Positions 27,326-36,618 of a DNA stretch of 64,000 nt are shown piece by piece. This DNA is from Methanorbis rubei. Its GTDB lineage: Archaea; Halobacteriota; Methanomicrobia; Methanomicrobiales; Methanocorpusculaceae. Location of the stretch: contig NZ_JAWDKB010000002.1 in the NCBI RefSeq assembly GCF_032714495.1, forward strand, positions 237,552-301,551. Reading direction: 5' to 3'. The notes beneath the pieces were generated by a model. It saw nothing but the letters and a program-made list of their open reading frames with translations. It made no database searches and was not told where the DNA came from. The position numbers and the translations under genes were made by a program. Each line of letters opens with the position of its first letter. Position 1 is the first letter of the stretch.

Positions 27326-27964
27326 TTATCTTGCCCGCACACGGAACTCGTGTGCCGCAGCCTTCGGGTCGGCAGCCTCATAGATCGCACGACCAACGAT
27401 GATGCCGTCCACATATTTTTTCACGTCTTCAGGTTGTGCTCCCTGAGCACCAACACCTGGCGAATAAATTTTCATCGAAGAGCCGATGATGCCGCGAAGA
27501 GTTGCCGTCCGCTCGGGCCGCGTTGCCGGAGCAATGATGCCGTCAGCCCCTGCAGCCTTTGCCATCCGTGCCATCCTCTCTGCATTCTCTCCTGAGAGGA
27601 AGTCAAGAGCTCCCGGATGACTCATCTCGCAGACCACAAAGCAGACGCCGCCGTGATCATGTGATGCGTCCACACATGCCGCAAGTGAGTCTGACCCGCA
27701 GAACGCATGCGTAATGATGCCTGCACATCCTGCACCGAACACCTCTTCACAGATGAGGGAGTTGGTGTTTGGAATGTCAGCCACCTTGAAGTCTGCGATG
27801 ATTGGAATCTCTGACTTTGCGAGATCCTTCACGATCCCAAGGCCGGTTGAAAGCACCAGCGGATAGCCTATCTTGATCGCATCAAGCTCGCCCGCGCAGG
27901 CAGCTGCCACGCGAACCGCCTCGGCCTTTCCCTTCACATCCAGTGCGAGAAGAAGATCCGCCAT
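27326..27964 (-). CDS. pyrF: orotidine 5'-phosphate decarboxylase
   Basis: 212 residues. The active-site motif is seen as IIADFKVADIPNT (the D-K-x-x-D charge network), with LLLALDVKGKAEA at the N-terminus and VGRAIYEAADPKAAA near the end, all typical of OMP decarboxylase. It makes UMP in pyrimidine synthesis. The ATG follows the stop codon of the deoxyhypusine synthase gene with no base between, so the two are cotranscribed. Confidence 0.95.
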   Translation of the reverse strand: MADLLLALDVKGKAEAVRVAAACAGELDAIKIGYPLVLSTGLGIVKDLAKSEIPIIADFKVADIPNTNSLICEEVFGAGCAGIITHAFCGSDSLAACVDASHDHGGVCFVVCEMSHPGALDFLSGENAERMARMAKAAGADGIIAPATRPERTATLRGIIGSSMKIYSPGVGAQGAQPEDVKKYVDGIIVGRAIYEAADPKAAAHEFRVRAR

Positions 27965-28903
27965 TTATTTTTTCTCCAGCCGCTCGAGCGTTGCCGTTGC
28001 AAGAATCGGCAGCGTAATCGTCGCATCGCCGTAGACCGTGACACCGATACCGCCCTCGCCGATCTTTCCCCAGGACTTTGCCTCATCCAGCGTCGCCCCG
28101 GACAGTCCACCGAGGTCGGGCCGGTCACCGGTCAGCTGCACAACATAGGTGAACGCATTTTCCGTCATCAGCATCGTCTGCAGCGTGAAGTTCTTGGGAA
28201 CACCGCCGCCCACAAGAACAGCTCCCGCCTTCTTCACATTGAATGCTGTGTTCATCAGCTCATGCATATCGCCGATCGCATCAAGAATTGTCTTCTTGTG
28301 GAACTGGGAAAACATCCAGTACTGAAGTCCTAAGACTGAGTCTTGAAACGCCGGACAGTAGACAGGAATCTCATGCTTTGCTGCGGTCGCAAGAATTCCT
28401 GTGTCGAGTTGCTCGCCTATTACCCGCAGGAGTTTGCTGATCGTGATCGGCTGTTCCGGTAGACCGGTGTAGACATCCTGAATGAAATCCTCCAGTTCCT
28501 CGTAGGCTTCGTTGGGGAGGAAGATATCATAGATACGGTTGATCTCCTCTTTTCTCAGTTCAATGTCATCGCACTCGGCGTTCCCATGGTAGTGGTGGCA
28601 GCCGATTGCCTCGATTAAATCATGTGTGAGGTTTGCACCGGTCGAAGTAAGAACATCGATGTGTCCCTTTTCGATCAGAGTTGAGACGATGCCGCCCATT
28701 CCTGCCGGAACCATTGCGCCGGACAGACCGAAGAACTTCGTCATGTCCGGGTCGGTGAGCATTTTTTCATAGACATCGACCGCGTGGAAGAGGCTGCCGC
28801 CGTTGTAAGCTCCCGCACCTCCCATCTCGGAAACGAGTTCGTTCACCGTCATGCCTGCACGGGGAATGAACTGCTTTACCGGATCATTACAGTGTTTGTG
28901 CAT
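27965..28903 (-). CDS. dys: deoxyhypusine synthase
   Basis: 312 residues. ELVSEMGGAGAYNGGSL and LTSTGANLTHDLIEAIGCHHYHG are the NAD- and spermidine-site regions, and the catalytic lysine lies in GGGVPKNFTLQ. It transfers the aminobutyl group of spermidine to a lysine of archaeal initiation factor aIF5A. The ATG at 28903 (MHKHCNDPVK) was preferred over 28957, which adds unconserved residues. Co-transcribed with pyrF. Confidence 0.92.
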   Translation of the reverse strand: MHKHCNDPVKQFIPRAGMTVNELVSEMGGAGAYNGGSLFHAVDVYEKMLTDPDMTKFFGLSGAMVPAGMGGIVSTLIEKGHIDVLTSTGANLTHDLIEAIGCHHYHGNAECDDIELRKEEINRIYDIFLPNEAYEELEDFIQDVYTGLPEQPITISKLLRVIGEQLDTGILATAAKHEIPVYCPAFQDSVLGLQYWMFSQFHKKTILDAIGDMHELMNTAFNVKKAGAVLVGGGVPKNFTLQTMLMTENAFTYVVQLTGDRPDLGGLSGATLDEAKSWGKIGEGGIGVTVYGDATITLPILATATLERLEKK

Positions 28904-29050
28904 TGTATTGTGTACCTGCCTAAAGCGAATAACATACAATTTGGCGAGCGTGAGCAATAAGATATTGGAAAACAGTTATGGGTGTGGTGAGGGCAGCAGT
29001 ATCCACACTGCTTTGTACTCCACATCCCCCACCTAGCTATACTATTTGCG

Positions 29051-29971
29051 TTAACAACTTTTAATCTTGCCGTCTCTGCCCTTGATGAATCCCTGTTTGC
29101 GGAGATCATTGAGAACGCCTGAGAGATAATCTGCGGAGAGGTCAAAGGAGATGGCGTCAGTAGTGTCGCCGAGAGGAAACGCTGGTGCATCAAATGCTTT
29201 CAGCAGTGCTTCTTCCGTTGTGACACCGTCCACGATAAGTTCGTGAATTTTTGCGATAAGTGCCTGTTTGAAGAATATTGCGTCCACAAACCGTCCTGCG
29301 TCATCGTCGTCGACGTCAAGGTGTTCGAGGACATCTCCCAGATCATCGATGCCTGAGGTGAGTATGATCTCTGGGCCGATGGTGACCACGTAGCCTGTCG
29401 TCGAGGAAGTGCGTATGTGGCTGGTAATACCTGAGTCATCCAGGTCTTCGGGGGCGATTCCGCCAAGATCACTGTAGGCGTACATGACGCGCATCTCTTT
29501 TGGCTCTTTGATGCCGGTGAGTGTGTACTCTGGTGTTTCTCCTGCGACGCTTAAGAGTTCGTTGTCCTCAAGGGTTCCGAGGATCATGAGGGAGTTGACG
29601 AACTTTTCTGTTGCGGTCTTCTGGATGTCATCGTTTCCGTTTGCTTCGATGGTCTCCAGCTGTGCAAGAAGCTGTGAGGGTGTTGCATCAGTTAAGACGT
29701 CGCCGACTTTGTGTTCCGCAAAAAATTCGGTGAGGGTTTTTTCGCGACTGAGGAGATCTGTTTTGATCTCTGAGAGTTCGCTGTCCTCTTCTTTGGCGAT
29801 GATGGTGTCGATAAGTGCGGTAAATGCTGCAATGGTTCCTTCGAAGTAGGGGGTTCCGGAGAAGAGGTGCTCAACTGATATGCGGGCTGAGCAGTCCTTC
29901 TCCTTGAGATATTTCTGAAACTCTGCGGCGTCCTCCCGCGAGTAGAATGTGATCTTTTCCTCAAGCGTCAT
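29051..29971 (-). CDS. hypothetical protein, acidic, possible regulator
   Basis: 306 residues, strongly acidic, without signal peptide or membrane segments. I do not recognise a family. A coiled-coil-like stretch lies near residues 60-85, a DDDDAG run near 225, and the C-terminal 35 residues (SADYLSGVLNDLRKQGFIKG) could be a winged-helix end. It stands alone between deoxyhypusine synthase and a family B element. Confidence 0.75.
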   Translation of the reverse strand: MTLEEKITFYSREDAAEFQKYLKEKDCSARISVEHLFSGTPYFEGTIAAFTALIDTIIAKEEDSELSEIKTDLLSREKTLTEFFAEHKVGDVLTDATPSQLLAQLETIEANGNDDIQKTATEKFVNSLMILGTLEDNELLSVAGETPEYTLTGIKEPKEMRVMYAYSDLGGIAPEDLDDSGITSHIRTSSTTGYVVTIGPEIILTSGIDDLGDVLEHLDVDDDDAGRFVDAIFFKQALIAKIHELIVDGVTTEEALLKAFDAPAFPLGDTTDAISFDLSADYLSGVLNDLRKQGFIKGRDGKIKSC

Positions 29972-30067
29972 GGTTGTAGTATCTTTTTGATGCGGAAGGG
30001 GTTATCTTTTCCGACGCGTGGGTTTGTGATACCACGAAAAGATTTAATCGATTTTTTGAAAAAAAAG

Positions 30068-30281
30068 GAAACGCGAATAGCGCGAATAAAAAATCGCCAA
30101 TGGCGATTTTCAAAAATTTAGTATAATTGCTTATATTTGGACTATTTTCTCAGTTCAGAGAATCATGGCCAATTTCTTTTTTTTCCTCAAAAATCCCCAT
30201 TGGCGATTTTTTTATTCGCGCTATTTGCGCTCTTCCGCGAAGCGGTGAGCAGGCCGCAGGCATGCGATTCGCGTTTCAAAA
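30068..30281. repeat. Family B element, copy 6, with module C
   Basis: Left arm GAAACGCGAATAGCGCG, then ATCGCCAATGGCGAT. The right arm has CCCCATTGGCGATTTTTTTA and TTCGCGCTATTTGCGC, then module C reversed (CCGCGAAGCGGTGAGCAGG, GCATGCG) and a terminal ATTCGCGTTTC. It ends at the stop codon of the TiaS gene. Confidence 0.87.
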
Positions 30282-31490
30282 TCACATCCGCACAACCGGT
30301 TTTGCGAGATGCCTTCGTGCGCCGGGCGGGACCTCATACCATCCTTCATCAATATCTCTCGGCATCTCCGCGACATCGCGGACGCGGCCCGAGCAGCTAC
30401 GGCATTTGTATCCTTTTCCGCGGCCGGCAGAGGTCATGCGACCGCCGCAGACTGGACACTTGGGTGATGTGCGAAGCTCTACTGCTGCGGGCGTGTGCAG
30501 GCAGAACTTTTCCAGATGCAGAACACCGTTCTGATAACTGCCGCAGAGGGTGACTATGTCCTCTGGGAGGAGTTTTCGCACCATGTGCCGAAACTCCTTG
30601 GTCGGCTCAAACGCAAACACCGTGATCTCTTCTCCAATCTCAGGCTGAAACACAAACTGCACGTGTCCGCCTTGTTTTGTTTCCGGCACACTTGCAACCA
30701 TGCCGGAAATTTTGTATGAGAATCCCTCTTCCGTGGTTCCGGCATACTCGATCAGATGTGCGTCGGTTCCCTGATTTGTTTTCCAGATTTTTGTAAGCGA
30801 AGGCAGTTCGGTTTCAAGCATCTCTGCTGATGCGGCAACCCACTCAGGCGACTCGCCGCGGATGCCGTAGAGTACCGGATCCTTTCCATGTGGTACGCAC
30901 ACAACCGTTTTTGCGGCGAAGTCAACCGTATCCCAGGTGTGCGGAACGGTTGCTTTGGCTGACGCAAAAAAACTCCCGGGCTGAATGGTTCGCGGTGTTC
31001 CAAACCGGTCGGGCGACCGGTATGCAAGATACTCGTATGTTGCGTCCGGCAGAACAGACGACACCGCCGCAAGAGCGCCGATAAGTCCGCGCCCACATTT
31101 GTATCCCTGATACAATGCCTTGATCGTATCCAGCCGCTGAGTAGTTTCCTCGATGGTGCAGAATCTTTGCAGAGCCTGATAGTAATATTCGGGATCAGGC
31201 TTTTCCTCAACCACCACCACGCCGGGATTCGTCTTCTCGCAGCCGAACTCTGCGAACTCTTCGACCAATTCGCATGCGAGGGCAAACACCTCCTTTGGCT
31301 CTCCGCCCAAAACCTCCAGACACACCGCCGCATTTCCCCGCGTCTTCCACACCACATTCGGATTTAGTCTGATCAGCCGCAGCTCCGCTACGATGCAGCC
31401 TGCGCGCTGAAGTTTTTCAGCGAGCATCGCGCCTAAATACGTAGTGCACATCCCGTCTACAGAGTCGGTGTCGTCCAATCCGATGAACAT
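30282..31490 (-). CDS. tiaS: tRNA(Ile2) 2-agmatinylcytidine synthetase
   Basis: 402 residues. The N-terminus MFIGLDDTDSVDGMCTTYL is the TiaS-specific kinase-like motif, an OB-fold region (EDIVTLCGSYQNGVLHLEKF) lies near residue 315, and a zinc ribbon follows (CPVCGGR...CRSC). TiaS attaches agmatine to cytidine 34 of tRNA-Ile with the CAU anticodon so that it reads AUA; ATP is used. The agmatine comes from arginine decarboxylase, whose gene lies at 45800 in this window. It is divergent from the next regulator. Confidence 0.94.
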   Translation of the reverse strand: MFIGLDDTDSVDGMCTTYLGAMLAEKLQRAGCIVAELRLIRLNPNVVWKTRGNAAVCLEVLGGEPKEVFALACELVEEFAEFGCEKTNPGVVVVEEKPDPEYYYQALQRFCTIEETTQRLDTIKALYQGYKCGRGLIGALAAVSSVLPDATYEYLAYRSPDRFGTPRTIQPGSFFASAKATVPHTWDTVDFAAKTVVCVPHGKDPVLYGIRGESPEWVAASAEMLETELPSLTKIWKTNQGTDAHLIEYAGTTEEGFSYKISGMVASVPETKQGGHVQFVFQPEIGEEITVFAFEPTKEFRHMVRKLLPEDIVTLCGSYQNGVLHLEKFCLHTPAAVELRTSPKCPVCGGRMTSAGRGKGYKCRSCSGRVRDVAEMPRDIDEGWYEVPPGARRHLAKPVVRM

Positions 31491-31542
31491 TCTATCGATA
31501 CTATTTTATTGAACTGCATTACTATTACGATTATACCATTTT

Positions 31543-32493
31543 ATGTCCAACGACCGACTGCTTCAGAACGTGGTCAGCATCCTGATCATGGCAGGCTATG
31601 ATGTGTCGGAACGCTGCGAGATTCGTCCGCGAAGTTTCGATCTGATGACGTCAGACGGTGAACATCTGCTCGTTATCAAGGTCGTGTCCCAGATCGACAG
31701 CGTCAACGAAGACATCGCCTGGGACCTGGACAAAATTGCGCGACACCTTGGAGCAATCCCTTTGATAATTGGTGAGCGTGCACGAGACGCTCCTCTTGAA
31801 CGCGGCGCAATTTATCTTCGCTACAGCATCAACGCCGTGTCATCCGCGACTCTGTACGATTATCTTGCCGAAGGCGAGCTGCCGCTCGTCTATGCCTCGC
31901 CTGGCGGCCTCTATGTCAACATCGATGCAGACAAACTTCGCGAACTTCGCGAGGAGCAGTCGATGTCCCTCGGAGACCTCGCCCATCTCCTCGGTGTGTC
32001 CCGCCGCACCATCAGCAAGTACGAAGGAGGGATGGGCACAACATTGGATGTTGCCATGCGGCTTGAAGAGCTGTTCAACGACGATATTGTGATGCCGATT
32101 GATCTCTTCCGCTACACGCCTGCAGCTGAAGCCAAGAGCCCTGCCTCGCTTCCCGCAGGCCACGGCACGGATGCTGATGCGCATCAGCAGCCTGCCGACC
32201 GGCTGCGGTCGATTGGGATCAGCGTTCATGAACTTCGCCGTGCTCCGTTCCATGCGTTCGCGGTGTTTGAGGATGAGACCATCCTCACCTGCTACGGCAC
32301 TGCCCAGAAGACCGTCCGTCGTGCGGAACTGGTGGGCAACATCTCCCAGATCTCAGGCACGCACTCGCTCTGCGTTGTCTCTGATTACCGGAAGGAAAAA
32401 AAGATTGGAAAGACGCTCGTGATTGGGGAAGAGCGGTTGAAGGATGTCTCCGATGGATCAGATCTTTTGGAGATGGTCGCAGATAAACAGTAG
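31543..32493 (+). CDS. archaeal XRE-type transcriptional regulator (COG1395)
   Basis: 316 residues. The N-terminal half (NVVSILIMAGYDVSERCEIRP, DLMTSDGEHLLVIKV) resembles a nuclease-like fold seen in this archaeal family, and the helix-turn-helix lies at residues 129-180 (LREEQSMSLGDLAHLLGVSR, TISKYEGGMGTT). A C-terminal domain follows a Pro/Ala-rich linker near residue 210. The targets are unknown. It is divergent from tiaS with 52 bases between. Confidence 0.87.
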   Translation: MSNDRLLQNVVSILIMAGYDVSERCEIRPRSFDLMTSDGEHLLVIKVVSQIDSVNEDIAWDLDKIARHLGAIPLIIGERARDAPLERGAIYLRYSINAVSSATLYDYLAEGELPLVYASPGGLYVNIDADKLRELREEQSMSLGDLAHLLGVSRRTISKYEGGMGTTLDVAMRLEELFNDDIVMPIDLFRYTPAAEAKSPASLPAGHGTDADAHQQPADRLRSIGISVHELRRAPFHAFAVFEDETILTCYGTAQKTVRRAELVGNISQISGTHSLCVVSDYRKEKKIGKTLVIGEERLKDVSDGSDLLEMVADKQ

Positions 32494-32517
32494 GGGGTAG
32501 AAGGGTCTGCCCCGAAA

Positions 32518-33072
32518 TTATATTTTTGTCGGATAGAAGATGTTCTTGCCTGACGAGTTGAGCGGAATGCCGTAGACCATGGTACATGCATCCATCAGAT
32601 GCAGCCGTTGTGCAACAACGCCGACGGTGTACATGACTCTGTTGTCCACATTGTTCTGGCTCGCACATTTCACGGCAGAGCCGAGTGCAACACCCAGATC
32701 TGTTACCTTGATAACACAGTTCGGGCCCGGATACTCTGAGTACTCGGTTGGCGGATGACTCCGGACAGCTTTGGTAAACTCCCGACAGGTATGGTAGCCG
32801 CATCCTCCGCAGTTTGCACCAACCACCATCCAGCCTTTCACACCGATCAAAACGATCGCATCACATTTTCGTATCTGTTTTGCATTGTCGCTGAAGTATC
32901 CCACTCCCTTCTCCTTCGCATACTCTTCCATCTCATTCGCGAGCCGTGCGATGTCATTTCCGTAGACAACGGTTGCAATAATTGAGTCAAAACCCATCGC
33001 TTTCGGGGCGGTTCTGGCTGCAACGACCATGAGACCGGCAACGGATTTTACCACTTCTGTTTCTGAAACCAT
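32518..33072 (-). CDS. DUF2148 ferredoxin-domain protein, copy 1
   Basis: 184 residues from MVSETEVVKSVAG. The cysteine motif NCGGCGYHTC and the later cysteines in PNCVIKV and SAVKCAS are typical of DUF2148 proteins, which are thought to bind an Fe-S cluster. Function unknown. It is divergent from an HxlR-type regulator with 151 bases between, and the pair is repeated once more just downstream (33654-34763). The start at 33072 was chosen over 33099 by comparison with the second copy. Confidence 0.87.
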   Translation of the reverse strand: MVSETEVVKSVAGLMVVAARTAPKAMGFDSIIATVVYGNDIARLANEMEEYAKEKGVGYFSDNAKQIRKCDAIVLIGVKGWMVVGANCGGCGYHTCREFTKAVRSHPPTEYSEYPGPNCVIKVTDLGVALGSAVKCASQNNVDNRVMYTVGVVAQRLHLMDACTMVYGIPLNSSGKNIFYPTKI

Positions 33073-33129
33073 GAGTGTTCTTTTGTTTTTTGAACACAAA
33101 ATAATCGAGAGTAATTGCGATAATACATG

Positions 33130-33145
33130 GTATCATCGAGATGAC
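33130..33145. promoter_or_regulatory. putative HxlR operator, cassette 1
   Basis: GTATCATCGAGATGAC is an imperfect palindrome in the divergent gap. The half-site GTATCAT is shared with the perfect palindrome in the second cassette at 34269-34284. Confidence 0.4.
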
Positions 33146-33223
33146 TATTGGACGCAGTTTGTCAGGGTCCGAGGAGATATATCTGATGAGAAACTAACGA
33201 AAGGACAATGGTGGTAGGGACCA

Positions 33224-33640
33224 GTGGCCGTCAGAGATAATTTACCCCAATGGCCTGTCGAGGCCGCATTTGACTGTATCAGCGGACGGTGGAAGCCGCT
33301 CATCATCTGGTGCATCGGCTACGACAAACTCCGCTACTCTGATATCAAGACAAGTCTTGTTCCAATAAGTCCGCATATTTTGTCCCGCCAGCTGAAGAGT
33401 CTTGAGAACGACGGGCTCATCATCAGGATCCAGTATCAGGAGGTCCCGCTGCGGGTCGAGTATCATCTGACGCCGGCAGGACTTGAACTTCTTCCGATAC
33501 TTGGCTATCTCTGCGGCTGGGCTTCAGTGCATCTTCCAAGCAGGGTCTCATCCCCTGTCCGGAAAAATTGTCGGAGATTTTTCTGTCAGCAAAACTCTGA
33601 AAATTTTTCCGTCTGTTCGTCTGCGGAAAATATTCTCTGA
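33224..33640 (+). CDS. HxlR-type transcriptional regulator, copy 1 (lacks N-terminal Cys)
   Basis: 138 residues from a GTG with a GGGA ribosome-binding site. The winged helix contains AAFDCISGRWKPLIIW, LRYSDIKTSL and LSRQLKSLENDGLI, the HxlR family signature. The N-terminal cysteine that starts the family motif (C-P-V-E) is Trp here (QWPVEAAFD). The family often senses redox or aldehydes through that cysteine, so this copy may sense differently. The C-terminus is extended by about 25 residues compared with copy 2. Confidence 0.87.
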   Translation: MAVRDNLPQWPVEAAFDCISGRWKPLIIWCIGYDKLRYSDIKTSLVPISPHILSRQLKSLENDGLIIRIQYQEVPLRVEYHLTPAGLELLPILGYLCGWASVHLPSRVSSPVRKNCRRFFCQQNSENFSVCSSAENIL

Positions 33641-33653
33641 AAAAAATATTGGT

Positions 33654-34211
33654 TTAATGCATCACTGGGTCTGCAAAGAAAATATTTTTTCCCGACGCTT
33701 TGAGCGGGATGCCGTAGACGATGCTGCACTCATCCATCACCTGAAGTTTTTTCGCCGCAACACCTGCGGTGTACATGACTCTGTTGTCCACATTGTGGGA
33801 CGCCGCACACTTCACCGCAGACCCTACCGCGATGCCGAGGTCGGTTACCTTGAAGATACAGTTCGGTCCCGGATAATCTGCGACTGCTTGCGCAGCAGCC
33901 CTGACCTCTTTTCCAAACTCTGCACAGGTTGCGTGACCACACCCCCCGCAGTTTGCACCAAGCGGCTGACAGCCTTTCACACCGATGAGAACCATCAGGT
34001 CAGCAGCTCTCAGATGATTTGCATTGGTATTGAAAAATGTCATGCCGGTCTGTTCCCCGATCTCATCCATCTTTTTTGCAAAACTTTCCAGCTCTTTGCC
34101 TGCAACTATTTTTGTTACGATCGAATCAACTGCCATCGCTTTCGGAGCGGTTCGTGCTGCAACCATCATCAGTCCCGCAACAATTTCCACGGTATCAATC
34201 TCGGATATCAT
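33654..34211 (-). CDS. DUF2148 ferredoxin-domain protein, copy 2
   Basis: 185 residues, clearly homologous to the protein at 32518-33072. VEIVAGLMMVAARTAPKAM, NCGGCGHATC, PNCIFKV and SAVKCAAS are shared with the first copy, and so are the ends (YGIPLKASGKNIFF). It is convergent with the first HxlR gene (13 bases between stop codons) and divergent from the second HxlR gene. The same gene arrangement in both cassettes shows duplication of the pair as a unit. Confidence 0.87.
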   Translation of the reverse strand: MISEIDTVEIVAGLMMVAARTAPKAMAVDSIVTKIVAGKELESFAKKMDEIGEQTGMTFFNTNANHLRAADLMVLIGVKGCQPLGANCGGCGHATCAEFGKEVRAAAQAVADYPGPNCIFKVTDLGIAVGSAVKCAASHNVDNRVMYTAGVAAKKLQVMDECSIVYGIPLKASGKNIFFADPVMH

Positions 34212-34248
34212 GCATACTTCTTTTGCGATTTTTCCATAAATACAAAAA

Positions 34249-34284
34249 AGTATCAGCGAACAGATTCGGTATCATTACTGATAC
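34249..34284. promoter_or_regulatory. putative HxlR operator, cassette 2
   Basis: GTATC-ATTACT-GATAC at 34269-34284 is a perfect 16-base palindrome in the divergent gap, with a further half-site AGTATCAG at 34249-34256 about 20 bases away. It lies where it could block both promoters. The half-site is also found in the gap of cassette 1. Confidence 0.5.
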
Positions 34285-34343
34285 TGTGTTTTTCCACGAA
34301 AACATAAATGGAATGAGGATACACCTATTGCACAAGCCACCCC

Positions 34344-34763
34344 ATGACGAAAAATACCAGAAAACATCCGTACCACTGCCCGGTCGAAGCTGCCTTTGAC
34401 CGCATCGGCGGACGGTGGAAGGCAAGCATCATCTGGATCATCGGCTACGGCAGTATCCGGTACTCAAAGATCAAAGACACCATCCCCCACATCACCGCGC
34501 ACATGCTTTCGCTGCAGCTGAAAAGTCTTGAAGAGGACGGCCTCATCATCAGAACCCAGTACGAGGAAATCCCTCCAAGGGTCGAGTACTGCTTAACAGA
34601 GTCAGGACTCGCCCTTCTGCCGGCTCTCTCAACTTTGTGTGACTGGGCAGCAATTCATTATCCTGATCAGATTCCGGCCGGCTATGTCAAAAGAAATCCG
34701 GGCGGAGAGATATGCTCTGATGTTCTCCAGTCATGTTCCTCAGGCGCAAATGATCAGGTCTGA
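34344..34763 (+). CDS. HxlR-type transcriptional regulator, copy 2
   Basis: 139 residues starting MTKNTRKHPYHCPVE. It keeps the family cysteine (Cys12 in CPVEAAFD) and shares IGGRWKASIIW, IRYSKIKDTI and LKSLEEDGLIIRTQYEE with copy 1 and with the HxlR family. Divergent from DUF2148 copy 2. Likely an autoregulator of the cassette through the palindrome at 34269. Confidence 0.89.
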   Translation: MTKNTRKHPYHCPVEAAFDRIGGRWKASIIWIIGYGSIRYSKIKDTIPHITAHMLSLQLKSLEEDGLIIRTQYEEIPPRVEYCLTESGLALLPALSTLCDWAAIHYPDQIPAGYVKRNPGGEICSDVLQSCSSGANDQV

Positions 34764-34850
34764 GATTTTCGGGCGCGCCTTAAACCAATGGAATGCCCCT
34801 CCGGCGTTCGTCCCATTTTTTTTGTCTCCGTGAAATTGCAATATAATCAA

Positions 34851-34860
34851 ATTTATATAG
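34851..34860 (+). promoter_or_regulatory. TATA box of the thermosome gene
   Basis: ATTTATATAG lies about 65 bases before the ATG at 34926, giving a leader of about 40 bases with a GGAG ribosome-binding site ten bases before the start. Confidence 0.6.
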
Positions 34861-34925
34861 AACCACAAAGCAACCTAATCTGCATACATTACTCTGCACG
34901 GCAGAGTACTTGGAGATAAATAATC

Positions 34926-36578
34926 ATGTCAGCACAACTTGGCGGACAGCCTATTCTGATTCTTAAAGAAGGCGGATCCCGTACCCGCGGACGGGACGCA
35001 CAGAGCATGAACATTGCTGCAGCAAAGGCAGTTGCCGGTGCAGTAAGAACCACTCTTGGTCCGAAAGGTATGGACAAGATGCTCGTCGACACCATTGGTG
35101 ACGTCGTTATCACCAACGACGGTGTAACCATCCTCAAAGAGATGGACATCGAGCACCCGGCAGCAAAGATGATGGTCGAGGTCGCAAAGACCCAGGATGA
35201 CGAAGTCGGAGATGGAACCACCACCGCAGTCGTTATCGCAGGCGAACTTCTGAAGAAATCCGAAGAGCTTCTTGAGCAGGACGTTCACCCGACCGTTATC
35301 ACGCTCGGCTACCGTCAGGCAGCAGAGAAAGCACAGGAACTTCTCAAGGGCATTGCAGTCGATGTCAAAGCAAAAGACAAGGAAATCCTTTCCAAGATTG
35401 CAGGAACTGCAATGACCGGTAAGAATGCCGAGGCATCCAAGGACAAACTTTGTGACTTAATCGTTCGTGCAATCACTCTCGTCGCAGATGCTGACGGAAC
35501 TGTTGACACCGAGAACGTCAAAGTCGAGAAGCGTGTCGGCGGTGCAATCGAGGACTCCGAGATTGTCGAAGGCATGATCATCGACAAAGAGCGTGTCCAC
35601 CCTGGCATGCCCAAGACCGTGAAGAATGCAAAGATTCTCCTCCTCAACGCAGCAGTCGAGTACAAGAAGACTGAAGTTGACGCAGAGATCAGCATCACCA
35701 GCCCTGACCAGCTCCAGATGTTCCTCGATGAGGAAGAGCGCATGATTAAGGGCATCGTCGAGAAGATTAAGGCATCCGGCGCAAATGTTCTCTTCTGTCA
35801 GAAGGGTATCGACGACATTGCACAGCACTACCTTGCAAAGGCAGGTATCTTTGCAACCCGCCGTGTTAAGAAGTCTGACATGGAGAAACTCGCCCGTGCA
35901 ACCGGCGGCGCACTGATCTCCTCTATCGACGCAATCAGCGGTGACGAGCTTGGTATTGCAGGCCTTGTTGAGGAACGCAAGGTCGGCGGCGAAGAGATGA
36001 TCTTCGTTGAGAAGTGCAAGAACCCGAAAGCTGTCTCGATCATCATCAAAGGCGGAACCGAGCACGTTGTCGACGAGCTTGGCCGTGCACTTGAGGACGC
36101 TCTCCGCGTTGTCGGTGTTGTTGTTGAGGACAAGAAGGTCGTTGCAGGCGGAGGAGCACCGGAAGTTGAGCTTTCCCTCAGACTCCGTGAGTACGCAGCA
36201 ACCCAGGGCGGACGTATCCAGCTCGCAATTGAGGCATTCGCATCCGCACTTGAGATCATCCCGAGAACCCTTGCAGAGAACGCAGGTCTTGACCCGATCG
36301 ACAAGCTTGTCGAGCTCCGTGCAGCTCACGAGAAGGGCAAGAAGACCTTCGGTCTTGATGTCTTCAAGGGCGAGCCGGTTGACATGTGGAAGGAAGGCGT
36401 TGTTGAGCCGCTCCGCGTGAAGACTCAGGCAATTGCATCCGCAGCAGAAGCAGCAGTCATGATTCTCAGAATCGATGATGTCATTGCATCCGCAAGATCC
36501 GCAGGTCCGTCTCCGGAAGAGATGGCCGCAATGGGCGGAATGGGTGGAATGGGCGGCATGCCACCTGGAATGATGTAA
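34926..36578 (+). CDS. ths: thermosome subunit (group II chaperonin)
   Basis: 550 residues. LGPKGMDK (44-51), NDGVTIL (64-70) and GDGTT (95-99) are the ATP-site motifs of group II chaperonins, and [17 protein letters not shown] lies in the later ATP domain. The C-terminus ends in a Gly/Met repeat ([14 protein letters not shown]) as in CCT/thermosome subunits. It forms a double-ring folding chamber in the cytoplasm. The gene stands alone with a strong TATA box. Codon use is very even, in line with high expression. Confidence 0.96.
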   Translation: MSAQLGGQPILILKEGGSRTRGRDAQSMNIAAAKAVAGAVRTTLGPKGMDKMLVDTIGDVVITNDGVTILKEMDIEHPAAKMMVEVAKTQDDEVGDGTTTAVVIAGELLKKSEELLEQDVHPTVITLGYRQAAEKAQELLKGIAVDVKAKDKEILSKIAGTAMTGKNAEASKDKLCDLIVRAITLVADADGTVDTENVKVEKRVGGAIEDSEIVEGMIIDKERVHPGMPKTVKNAKILLLNAAVEYKKTEVDAEISITSPDQLQMFLDEEERMIKGIVEKIKASGANVLFCQKGIDDIAQHYLAKAGIFATRRVKKSDMEKLARATGGALISSIDAISGDELGIAGLVEERKVGGEEMIFVEKCKNPKAVSIIIKGGTEHVVDELGRALEDALRVVGVVVEDKKVVAGGGAPEVELSLRLREYAATQGGRIQLAIEAFASALEIIPRTLAENAGLDPIDKLVELRAAHEKGKKTFGLDVFKGEPVDMWKEGVVEPLRVKTQAIASAAEAAVMILRIDDVIASARSAGPSPEEMAAMGGMGGMGGMPPGMM

Positions 36579-36618
36579 ATTTCAAATAATTTTTTTCTTT
36601 TTTTGTCCATTATGTTCT

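Noticed and set aside
28940..29050. Paired segment GTGTGG...CCACAC near 28981-29005 as a small RNA
   Set aside because: Short, imperfect stem and no promoter or terminator context; evidence is too weak.
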